This document shows, in pieces, positions 1 through 5,571 of a DNA stretch of 5,571 bases; position 1 is the stretch's first letter, and every line of letters begins with the position of its first letter. The notes under the pieces are model-generated. The model was not told the DNA's origin. It saw nothing but the letters and a program-made list of their open reading frames with translations, and ran no database searches. The stretch comes from Spirochaetia bacterium (GTDB lineage: Bacteria > Spirochaetota > UBA12135), in the NCBI GenBank assembly GCA_003497555.1, contig DNNS01000394.1, positions 1,267-6,837 on the forward strand, in the 5' to 3' direction. The translations under genes and the position numbers were made by a program.

Positions 1-34
1 GGTTCATTTCGACATCCTGAATTGGTAATTGCAT
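1..34 (-). CDS. Possible 5' end of an unidentified gene running off the left edge
   Basis: On the minus strand an ATG at 34 opens a frame (MQLPIQDVEMN) that is still open at the window edge, with an in-frame TAG stop just upstream at about 46-44. A second in-frame ATG at 7-5 is preceded at 7 bases by AGGA (plus positions 15-18), a good Shine-Dalgarno spacing, so 7 is the more likely start. It would lie directly downstream of, and in the same direction as, the FMN-binding gene. Only 2 to 11 residues are visible, so no product can be named and the gene itself is uncertain. Confidence 0.25.
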   Translation of the reverse strand, partial: MQLPIQDVEMN

Positions 35-77
35 GGTCTGTATCTATCGGTATTGTATACAGGCGAGAGAAAATTTT

Positions 78-464
78 TTATTGCAGCGCTTTCCAGACTG
101 CAATCATGATTGATTTGGAACTGCTGGTAGCTCCGGTAACCGCATCTACCAGCGGAGAGTTAGCTGTAATGATACGATCGGTTGTAGCAAGCGCTTCGTA
201 GCCCTTGCCGCAATCCTGTTTCAGAATTTTTATCCCGCTGATGCTGTTATTGCTTACTGTAACTTCCAGTTTAACATTAACCAGAAAAGATCCGAATTCG
301 CCTGTATAATTACCGTCTGGTTTACCGGCTAAATTAACCGCCTGAACCTTTGAAAATTCAGTGTTTATCGCATTTCTCATTTTTTGATAATTATTGCGGA
401 ATAATAAAAAAGCAGACAAGGCGAGCGCAGCAACAATTAATAAAATAATCAGGATTTTTTTCAT
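78..464 (-). CDS. Membrane-anchored FMN-binding domain protein (covalent flavin carrier type)
   Basis: The protein has 128 residues. Residues 1-22 are a lysine-led hydrophobic segment that acts as an uncleaved anchor or signal sequence, so the rest should lie outside the cytoplasmic membrane. Residues 48-128 form a compact FMN_bind domain. It begins at the typical DGNYTGEFG (50-58) and ends with DAVTGATSSSK (107-117), the [ST]GA[ST] flavinylation motif also seen in NqrC and RnfG. By analogy, Thr113 would carry FMN through a phosphoester bond made by an ApbE-type transferase, which is not in this window. The length suits a stand-alone single-domain member that passes electrons to an extracytoplasmic partner; that partner is unknown. 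The start is firm: GGAG (plus 472-475) lies 7 bases upstream of the ATG. No convincing promoter is seen. Family assignment is strong, physiological role is inference. Confidence 0.9.
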   Translation of the reverse strand: MKKILIILLIVAALALSAFLLFRNNYQKMRNAINTEFSKVQAVNLAGKPDGNYTGEFGSFLVNVKLEVTVSNNSISGIKILKQDCGKGYEALATTDRIITANSPLVDAVTGATSSSKSIMIAVWKALQ

Positions 465-471
465 AATTACA

Positions 472-475
472 CTCC
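472..475 (-). promoter_or_regulatory. Shine-Dalgarno site of the FMN-binding gene
   Basis: GGAG on the minus strand lies 7 bases before the ATG at 464. It fixes the start and shows that this genome uses Shine-Dalgarno-led initiation for at least some genes. Confidence 0.7.
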
Positions 476-671
476 GTTAAAAATTGTTGCTATAGTTATT
501 TCATAAAAAATAATATTTTGCAATATCTTTTGGGTGCGAATGTAATTTTTTATTTGAGGGATTATAGCAGTCAATCCGGGCACTTGAGTCTGTTGAATTG
601 ACCGAATTAAAATAAAAAAAATCACTATAACAAGCTCGACAACCGTTTTCCTCAGGCTAAAAAGGTCAGTT

Positions 672-697
672 TTTAAAAATAGTGTTTAAAAATAGTT
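672..697. repeat. Two tandem 13-base direct repeats upstream of the regulator gene (candidate operator)
   Basis: TTTAAAAATAGT occurs exactly at 672-683 and again at 685-696, separated by one base, so the period is 13. The second copy runs into the -35 element of the promoter at 696-723. AraC-family proteins usually bind direct repeats near the -35 region, so autoregulation by the adjacent regulator is plausible. The repeats are A/T-rich and low in complexity, which limits confidence. Confidence 0.5.
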
Positions 698-723
698 GAA
701 AAATTGTTTTTTCTCTGTATAAT
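696..723 (+). promoter_or_regulatory. Sigma70-type promoter of the LacI/AraC-type regulator
   Basis: TTGAAA (696-701), a 16-base spacer, then a perfect TATAAT (718-723). The expected transcription start is at about 730, one base before the GTG at 731. The mRNA would then be leaderless or nearly so. If this promoter is real, the upstream TTG at 704 cannot be the start codon of this transcript. Confidence 0.6.
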
Positions 724-730
724 TATTCCT

Positions 731-2020
731 GTGTCCGAATATTCTATTTTATTTCTTGATCTCACGGCTCCGAACGAAATTCATCCGGAACGTTTTGACA
801 AGGATTTTAAATTATTATCAGGCTGCCGTAATGAATGCCTTGCCCTTGATATCAGCATGGAAATTTTTGATCGGGATATCGATCTGGATTTTTTTTTTAG
901 CACCGGCTCATACAAAAAATATCGCGGTATAATAGTTTTTTATAATTTCACCCGGCCGGAGACTGATCGGATTTTAATCAAACTGGAAAAGTTTATTCCG
1001 ATGGTTTATCTGTTAAATCCGCCGCCCGGAAACAAGGGTAACTTTATCGGCAGTGACGACTTAGCCGGTATAAACGATCTGTTCGCTCATCTGCTTAGCC
1101 GGGGTTTTACCAGAATCGGTTTCTTCAGCGTTGCCATGGCCGGCTGGGCAAAAGATCGGTTTTTAGCCTATAAAAAGCTTATCGGGCGGTACCGGCTGCT
1201 GCTGAAACAGGAATGGGTATGCGGGTTTGACCTTAAAACCGATAAATACCGGCTGGAATGTCCCGGCATTGTGCCTGCCCGCTGCCTGGATGCCCACAAT
1301 CAGATAAAAGACGAATATATCGAATTGTATTTTGCCCAATACTTTCAGCCTGATTTTATGCCTGAAGCGGTAATGTTTGCGAATGATTATCTTGCCAACC
1401 TGTTCATCGGTTATGCAAAAAAAAATAATATTAAAATACCGGATGATATTGCCGTTACGGGATTTGACGGAAAAACACTTGCCGGGCAAGATAGGAATTT
1501 TTTAACAGGCATACGCCAGGATTTTCCGCATATCGGCGCAATGGCGGTACGCATGCTGCATGAAATTTTTACCAGTGCGCGCAGTTCCACCGGTAACCGA
1601 ATATTATGCCGCGGTGAATTCCGCCCGGGGAGGTCAACTGCTTCAGTCGCCGGAAAAAGAAATCATCTGCCGAGATTAGAAAAAAAAAGCGAAAGTTTTA
1701 AAAACAGCGTGCTGGCTTTTTTATCAGAATGCCATGACCATAAACATGTTCAAAACAATATTGCCGGAGCTTTGGGGTTGAATCCGGAATATTTTCTGAC
1801 TAAATTTAAAAAAATATTCAAAACCGGTTTTATTGAATATTTAAACAATTACCGTGTTGCCAGGGCGGAATTCCTGCTGAAAAATACTAAAAAAAAAATA
1901 ACTGAAATTTTGTATGAAACGGGTTTTGAGACCAGCCAGCATTTCAATAAAGAATTTAAAAAACGCCATCAATGTACCCCCCGTGATTACAGAAAACAGC
2001 TGAAAAATCATAAAAATTAA
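731..2020 (+). CDS. XylR-like transcriptional regulator: LacI-type sugar sensor fused to AraC DNA-binding domain
   Basis: From GTG 731 the protein has 429 residues. The frame also offers TTG at 704 (438 residues), but the promoter at 696-723 overlaps that codon and neither start has a Shine-Dalgarno, so 731 is preferred. The N-terminal 300 or so residues are a periplasmic-binding-protein/LacI-type sensor: RGIIVFYN, then NFIGSDDLAGINDLFAHLLSRGFTRIGF-like sequence, a FANDYLA segment, and IPDDIAVTGFDG, a hallmark of LacI sensors. Residues about 325-429 are an AraC-type double helix-turn-helix, ending in the signature around YETGFETSQHFNKEFKKRH and TPRDYR. There is no N-terminal LacI helix-turn-helix. 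Proteins of this layout, such as E. coli XylR, activate carbohydrate genes on binding a sugar; the ligand here is unknown. The sensor N-terminus is shorter and more divergent than in XylR. It is convergent with a glycosidase remnant. Confidence 0.9.
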   Translation: MSEYSILFLDLTAPNEIHPERFDKDFKLLSGCRNECLALDISMEIFDRDIDLDFFFSTGSYKKYRGIIVFYNFTRPETDRILIKLEKFIPMVYLLNPPPGNKGNFIGSDDLAGINDLFAHLLSRGFTRIGFFSVAMAGWAKDRFLAYKKLIGRYRLLLKQEWVCGFDLKTDKYRLECPGIVPARCLDAHNQIKDEYIELYFAQYFQPDFMPEAVMFANDYLANLFIGYAKKNNIKIPDDIAVTGFDGKTLAGQDRNFLTGIRQDFPHIGAMAVRMLHEIFTSARSSTGNRILCRGEFRPGRSTASVAGKRNHLPRLEKKSESFKNSVLAFLSECHDHKHVQNNIAGALGLNPEYFLTKFKKIFKTGFIEYLNNYRVARAEFLLKNTKKKITEILYETGFETSQHFNKEFKKRHQCTPRDYRKQLKNHKN

Positions 2021-2128
2021 TATAACTCAAGATTGGCAGGGATTCAGGTCAAACCGTATATTTACGGCTGAACGGGCGGGAATTTTGCTGGCAGTGATTT
2101 TAAACTTTGCGGTTTTTTTTTTTTGAAA
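2021..2128. other. Convergent junction with a weak hairpin and a T12 tract; possible termination zone
   Basis: This stretch separates the ends of two converging genes. It contains a 5-base-pair hairpin, CCGTA-TATT-TACGG at 2054-2067, and a run of twelve T at 2113-2124. The two are about 45 bases apart and no good stem abuts the T run, so this is not a canonical intrinsic terminator in either direction. The T run could still assist termination of the plus-strand transcript. Confidence 0.3.
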
Positions 2129-2785
2129 TCAGTTTCCTGCAGCATCCAGCCGGTAAATATATGTAGTTGGGCCGTCCGGATTAATAGTTATGGCATTGTT
2201 TTTAACTGCTGTATATTTGTTTTCCAGTAAATTGAATACCTGATAATTACCGGGCAAAGAAATTTTTCGGGAACCTTTTTTAATTGTATGCACAACAAGA
2301 TATGATTTATTGATAAAAAAAGCATTGCGCATGTGGTTTCTTCCGCCGCCGATAAAATGAGCAAGCATATTTCCGTGAAACACTCCGTATAAAACCGGAC
2401 TTTCTCTTGTTTCGTTTTTAATAATCTTTCCCCAATCATCCAGCACTGAAGATTTGCAATCGATAAACGCCTGGAAATAATCAAGAATCTGACCGGTTAT
2501 GCCGGACCGGGGATCGCGAAATTGATTATATTCGGTTTCTGAAATATATTTTTCCTCAGGCAGGGGAGCAGTTTCGAAAGTTACATTTTGCCTATTCCAG
2601 CTTTTCCTGAGTTCTTCCTGATTATTATGATAGGTGTTCCTCAGCCACTGCTGAAAATAAAGCCTCATGGCCGGGGAATAATCAATAGTCTCTACTTTAT
2701 CAGGCCCCTGTGCATTTTGGGGAAGCTGACCCCACCATGTCCATTGCCCTTCAAAACCGGTCATAAACATAATGCCCATCAGCAT
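2129..2785 (-). pseudogene. GH42-like glycosidase remnant, C-terminal piece (catalytic fragment joined to terminal domain)
   Basis: The open frame encodes 218 residues from ATG 2785, and it stays open for some codons upstream of that ATG. Residues 1-20 (GIMFMTGFEGQWTWWG) resemble the barrel strand that carries the acid/base Glu in GH42-type beta-galactosidases. Residues 34-70 (DYSPAMRLYFQQWL, then an ELRKSW segment) match the FxxWLxxxY...LxxxW region of that family. Residues 131-150 (VLYGVFHGN) look like the next strand. From about residue 154 the sequence jumps to NAFFINKSYLVVHT and KISLP, typical of the C-terminal beta-sandwich of these enzymes. The several hundred residues normally between the two are absent. 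The first barrel strands are also missing upstream. It should be read as one broken gene with the piece at 2787-3275; there is no separate Shine-Dalgarno for ATG 2785. An independent small protein is possible but unlikely. Confidence 0.6.
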
Positions 2786-2786
2786 G

Positions 2787-3275
2787 TCATAAAGACCATT
2801 TACTTTCAGAGCCGAAATGGTTTTTTTCGATTACGCTTTTTACGCCGTTAATTCTGTTGGTCCAGTTATTGTCAGAGAACCATAATATTTCAAACGATAC
2901 CTGCCCTTTGCCTTTTAACTGGTAGTGGAAATTCAACAGGTATTTTTTTCCGGAATCAAGAGGGATAAAATCATTGACAGCATCATCGCTTTTGTCTCCG
3001 CTGACAATTGTGATCGCAGATTCATCGTTAACGGTTAATTCCTGGGAAAATTTTCCGGAAAAGGCATTGGTATTTAAATTACATAACCATTCTCCTCTGC
3101 AGTTTTGTTTATTAAAATGCCACCTGTCGCTTAACCCGTCATTGTCCGAATCCTGTTCAAAAGATTCAATTGTTTCCAGTACAAGACTTGTGTCATTGTT
3201 TTCCGCAAATATATTCTTATAAAGCGCTGTTATCATCAAACATGTTATGATGTACGATTTAATTGTTATTTTCAT
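2787..3275 (-). pseudogene. GH42-like glycosidase remnant, N-terminal piece (signal peptide plus jelly-roll domain)
   Basis: The frame encodes 162 residues. Residues 1-24 are a signal peptide (MKITIKSYIITCLMITALYKNIFA), so the product would be exported. The rest looks like a carbohydrate-binding jelly-roll of the CBM4/9 type. It opens with a DSDNDGLSDRW acidic loop, continues with NTNAFSGKFSQEL (the usual 'sGkxSxxl' strand) and SGKKYLLNFHYQLKGKGQ, and ends at SKWSL followed by TGA. In relatives the equivalent of that Trp is followed by one or two more strands and then a catalytic barrel, so the domain is cut short. The remaining glycosidase sequence resumes in another frame one base past the stop. 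The start is good: GGAG (plus 3281-3284) sits 5 bases before ATG. It follows the glycosyltransferase gene by 28 bases in the same direction and is probably cotranscribed with it. Confidence 0.6.
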
Positions 3276-3280
3276 GGTTT

Positions 3281-3284
3281 CTCC
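3281..3284 (-). promoter_or_regulatory. Shine-Dalgarno site of the glycosidase remnant
   Basis: GGAG on the minus strand lies 5 bases before the ATG at 3275, in the 28-base gap after the glycosyltransferase stop. The initiation signal of the broken gene is still intact. Confidence 0.65.
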
Positions 3285-3303
3285 GGTTTTTCAATTTTAA
3301 AAG

Positions 3304-4788
3304 CTATTTTTGAATTTCAGATGTTTTAATATTAATTTGCCAGTTGCTGATATACACGCCCGGTAAATCAGGTGATGATAATTTTGAAGTGATAAATATC
3401 GGCCGGGGATTTTTAATATTAAACTCCGGATGTGCAAGCAGACAAAGCCTGTCATATTCGGCTGCCGGGGAGTTGATAAAAACCGGAAGATTCAGCCGGT
3501 ACGCATTTTTCAGGGCATTCCCGGCATTTTCCCAGGATTTTCTGCTGAAAAACTGGTTTTTATCAAACGCTTCTTTAACATAACGCTGGATGAAAAACAA
3601 TGAAGAGATTACTATAATAATAATGATAATAAAATTTTCTGCAATTTTTTTCCGGGTGAATACACGCATGGTTCGGCCGGAAGAAATCATGAAATAAGCC
3701 AGCGCCGGCAGAGCGAAATAATTAAGCCGCATGGGGCCAAGCGGAAGTTTTCCCGCCAGCCCGGCAGCAAGAATCAGTATGATTACTCCGGAAAAATATA
3801 TCTGATCATGATTAAACCGGTTGACTGCGGATTTTTTGGAAAAAAAAGCGCAAATCGGCCGGGAAAATCCGATTACAGCTGTAATGGAAAAAAATAATTT
3901 GGCAGTATGCATGCCGAATAAAATAAAAATATTTTTGTTTTCCGAGTTTTGACCGGCAGCCAGACCGAAAAAATTTATCAGACTGTGTAAGGCGGTTTTA
4001 ATGAATATTTTCAGCGACTGGGTTTTAATAAGAAAATTTTCCCAATAAATATTCATGGTTTTATCATTAAGAACCATCCGCAGGTCCGTAAACCAGGAAA
4101 TAAGCAGTCCGGCTGTAAACAGGCAGGCAGGCAGGATCAAAATACCGGATATTTTTCTGCGCTCCGGATAGAAAAAAAATATAAAAACCGGCAGGGCGGT
4201 AAATGCATAGGTATAACTGACCAGCGGTAAAATTAAAAATAGTAATGACCACAGTAAGTAATGTCTGTTTATTCCGGATTTATCGGGAATACGGCAAAAA
4301 AACCTGTACTGAAAAAATGCCAGCAGGGATGCGAGCATTTCAGCCGAGTAATGTTTAATCTGAAAAAAATAATGTACTGTTGTAAAAAAAGACAGGATAA
4401 TCAGTATAAATGCAAGCTGTTTTTTCCGCTGCCCGGCAAAGAGCAGGGAACTGATACGGAAAAAAAGAAAAACATTGAGAATCTGGATAAAAAAGGGCAG
4501 GAGGCGCAAACCGAAATAACTGTATCCTGATATTGAAGAAATTACTTTTATCAAGACAAGATAACAGCGCGGAAACTGCTGGGTAAACGGCAAAATACCG
4601 AATAAATCGGAATAAGAAAGAAATTTGATGGAATAAATAACGAACCATTCATCCAGCCAGAAAGGTTTAATGCGCAGCAGAGAATAAAATTGAATGCTGA
4701 TGGCTGTAACCGCCAGCAGAAAAACGGGGTTGCCGGGATGTATGGCATGTTCTGATCTGCTGTTACAGTCTGATAATCTTTCTTTCAT
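3304..4788 (-). CDS. GT-C fold integral-membrane glycosyltransferase (ArnT/PMT-like, GT39/GT83-type)
   Basis: The protein has 494 residues and is strongly hydrophobic, with roughly ten membrane segments (for example near 22-39, 95-117, 125-142, 176-205, 214-233, 290-308, 331-346, 355-370 and 384-401). After the first helix comes FWLDEWF (43-49). Its Asp46-Glu47 pair matches the acidic motif in the first outer loop of GT-C enzymes that use polyprenyl-phosphate sugars. IKHYSAEML (144-152) and LPLGPMRLNYFALPAL (348-363) match the 'KxYSxDxL' and 'PxGxxRLxxFLLP' motifs of a bacterial subfamily. The C-terminal 90 residues are soluble. Its role would be to move a sugar from a lipid carrier to an envelope lipid, polymer or protein; the substrate cannot be read from sequence. 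The ATG has no Shine-Dalgarno and lies 5 bases from a TATAAT. It heads an operon with the glycosidase remnant. Confidence 0.8.
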   Translation of the reverse strand: MKERLSDCNSRSEHAIHPGNPVFLLAVTAISIQFYSLLRIKPFWLDEWFVIYSIKFLSYSDLFGILPFTQQFPRCYLVLIKVISSISGYSYFGLRLLPFFIQILNVFLFFRISSLLFAGQRKKQLAFILIILSFFTTVHYFFQIKHYSAEMLASLLAFFQYRFFCRIPDKSGINRHYLLWSLLFLILPLVSYTYAFTALPVFIFFFYPERRKISGILILPACLFTAGLLISWFTDLRMVLNDKTMNIYWENFLIKTQSLKIFIKTALHSLINFFGLAAGQNSENKNIFILFGMHTAKLFFSITAVIGFSRPICAFFSKKSAVNRFNHDQIYFSGVIILILAAGLAGKLPLGPMRLNYFALPALAYFMISSGRTMRVFTRKKIAENFIIIIIIVISSLFFIQRYVKEAFDKNQFFSRKSWENAGNALKNAYRLNLPVFINSPAAEYDRLCLLAHPEFNIKNPRPIFITSKLSSPDLPGVYISNWQINIKTSEIQK

Positions 4789-4789
4789 T

Positions 4790-4818
4790 TTGAATTATAC
4801 GGGTAATCAGTCTATAAT
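4790..4818 (+). promoter_or_regulatory. Sigma70-type promoter of the SprA-like gene
   Basis: TTGAAT (4790-4795), a 17-base spacer and a perfect TATAAT (4813-4818). Transcription would begin near 4825, about 10 bases before the ATG at 4835. It overlaps the opposing minus-strand promoter almost completely. Confidence 0.6.
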
Positions 4819-4824
4819 TGTCAT
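4794..4824 (-). promoter_or_regulatory. Candidate minus-strand promoter of the glycosyltransferase operon
   Basis: On the minus strand ATGACA (4824-4819) and a perfect TATAAT (4799-4794) are separated by 19 bases, which is at the long end of the accepted range. The -10 box is only 5 bases from the ATG at 4788, so the transcript would be leaderless or almost so. Confidence 0.4.
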
Positions 4825-4834
4825 TGAGTATACA

Positions 4835-5571
4835 ATGTTTGTTTTTTTCCGTCTCGCTGTACTTTTTTCCATTTTTTTTTCATTTCTGCCTGCTCTGGTT
4901 ATACTCGATTATCCGACAATTTTTGATGATCTGAATCCCAAACCTGCAGAAGTCGATGCGCAAAAAAAATATACAGGCTGGATGGTGCCTGAAAAAGAGT
5001 ATATGATTACCCAATACACTCAAGCAGTTATCCCCGTCTGCATAAAGTTTTTTTGGATTGGGTTTTTGAAAAATATAAAACTAATCCCGAGCTGGTGCTT
5101 AAAACCGATTTTTTTATTTATGACAACCAGGCGCGTAAAATTTTAGCGGAAATATCGGAATATAAAGTTGAAGCTGTACAAGACGGCGTAAAAAGAAAGC
5201 TGGCAATCTCTTTTGACCGCTGGGAGACTCATATGCAGCTTTTTGGTTCCCAGTCGCTGAAATTATCATGGGGCACAGCCGGGTATTTTCGAAAACTTAA
5301 TTCGGAAAAAAGCGCAAAGAATGGAGGCTATGTATACGATTACATAGGAGATATAAAAGGCCGTCCCGGAAGAACATTTGCCAATGCGACAATCCCTGAC
5401 GGTTTCCGGGCCGGTCAGAATTTACAGATTAATCTTGTAGGAAAAATCGGCAGAAAAATTCATGTTTCCATTGCGCATAATTCCAGTTCGTCCCAAAACG
5501 AATATACTGTTGAATATAAGGGTGAAAAAGACGAATTTGTAAAAAGCGTAAAACTGGGTGATGTTGACTTA
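4835..5571 (+). pseudogene. SprA-like large outer-membrane/surface protein, N-terminal part, with a -1 frameshift; runs off the right edge
   Basis: ATG 4835 starts a signal peptide (residues 1 to about 22, hydrophobic and rich in Phe/Leu), followed by a mature start around ILDYPTIFDDLNPKP. This frame reads well to about 5032 and then turns to nonsense, stopping at 5146. From about 5032 the next frame reads on without a stop to the window edge: LHKVFLDWVFEKY, then IPDGFRAGQNLQINLVGKIG, VSIAHNS, VEYKGEKDEFVKSVKLGDVDL. These segments match the SprA/Sov N-terminal pattern of 'LxINLxGKIGxKxxVxIxxxS', 'LxYxGxEDExVxxIxxGDVxL', followed in relatives by a huge outer-membrane barrel. SprA forms the type IX secretion translocon in Bacteroidota; related giant proteins occur in other phyla, where function is less clear. 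One extra C in the CCCC run at 5032-5035 would restore AVIPRLHKVFLD. The cause may be mutation, programmed shift or sequence error. Frames open further upstream (4694) are ignored because they overlap the divergent gene. Confidence 0.6.

Noticed and set aside
561..589. Minus-strand TATAAT at 566-561 as promoter of the FMN gene
   Set aside because: No acceptable -35 element is found at 16-18 bases spacing, and it lies almost 100 bases from the start codon.
570..602. Inverted repeat GTCAAT (570-575) / ATTGAC (597-602) in the divergent intergenic region
   Set aside because: Six-base arms 21 bases apart are expected by chance in sequence this A/T-rich, and they do not sit at either promoter.
704..730. 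TTG at 704 as the regulator start
   Set aside because: It lies between the -35 and -10 elements of a strong promoter and has no Shine-Dalgarno. GTG 731 fits the promoter better, though this is not proven.
1163..1489. Minus-strand frame at 1163-1489
   Set aside because: It is antisense to the conserved sensor domain of the regulator and resembles nothing.
2821..2827. Simple +1 indel in the T7 run as the sole cause of the glycosidase frame break
   Set aside because: Removing one base would join the frames, but the jelly-roll pattern continues past this run to SKWSL in the first frame, and the missing barrel strands would still be unexplained. It remains a possible additional lesion.
2588..3222. 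Plus-strand open frames at 2588-2851 and 2974-3222
   Set aside because: They are antisense shadows of the glycosidase remnant, with no family resemblance and no initiation signals.
4067..4748. Short frames on both strands within 4067-4748
   Set aside because: All overlap the glycosyltransferase, whose frame carries the recognisable GT-C motifs; they are shadows of a hydrophobic, A/T-rich gene.
4694..4834. Upstream extension of the SprA-like gene to an ATG at 4694
   Set aside because: The extra residues overlap the start of the divergent glycosyltransferase gene, do not resemble a signal peptide, and lie upstream of the promoter at 4790-4818. The ATG at 4835 begins a proper signal sequence.

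Overview
The window is about 40% GC and carries six gene-sized loci, two of which are visibly damaged. The mix fits a Gram-negative bacterium, possibly of the FCB/Fibrobacteres-like or Lentisphaerae/Spirochaetes-like candidate lineages. It has a LacI-sensor/AraC hybrid regulator, a GH42-like secreted glycosidase remnant, a GT-C membrane glycosyltransferase, and the N-terminus of a large SprA-like outer-membrane protein. That taxonomic guess is inference from gene content only.

Layout from left to right. A possible gene start runs off the left edge on the minus strand (1-34). Next, also on the minus strand, is a small membrane-anchored FMN-binding protein (78-464). A 266-base divergent intergenic region follows; it holds a tandem 13-base repeat and a strong sigma70-type promoter. 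This promoter fires into a XylR-like regulator on the plus strand (731-2020). The 108 bases after the regulator form a convergent junction with a weak hairpin and a T12 tract. On the minus strand come the two pieces of a broken GH42-like glycosidase (2129-2785 and 2787-3275). They lie 28 bases downstream of, and probably in one transcript with, a GT-C glycosyltransferase (3304-4788). A 46-base divergent gap with back-to-back promoters separates this from an SprA-like surface protein (4835 to the right edge). That gene is interrupted by a -1 frameshift near 5032-5035.

How the genes may work together. The regulator has the architecture of carbohydrate-responsive regulators and sits convergent to a glycosidase gene that can no longer make a full enzyme. 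It may therefore be an orphan, or may now control only itself or other loci. The glycosyltransferase and SprA-like genes both point to the cell envelope, but nothing ties them into one pathway. I see no CRISPR array, tRNA, rRNA, transposase or phage gene. No clear novel multi-gene system is visible. The most notable points are the eroded glycosidase, the frameshifted SprA-like gene, and the pattern of -10 boxes lying directly against start codons that lack a Shine-Dalgarno sequence.
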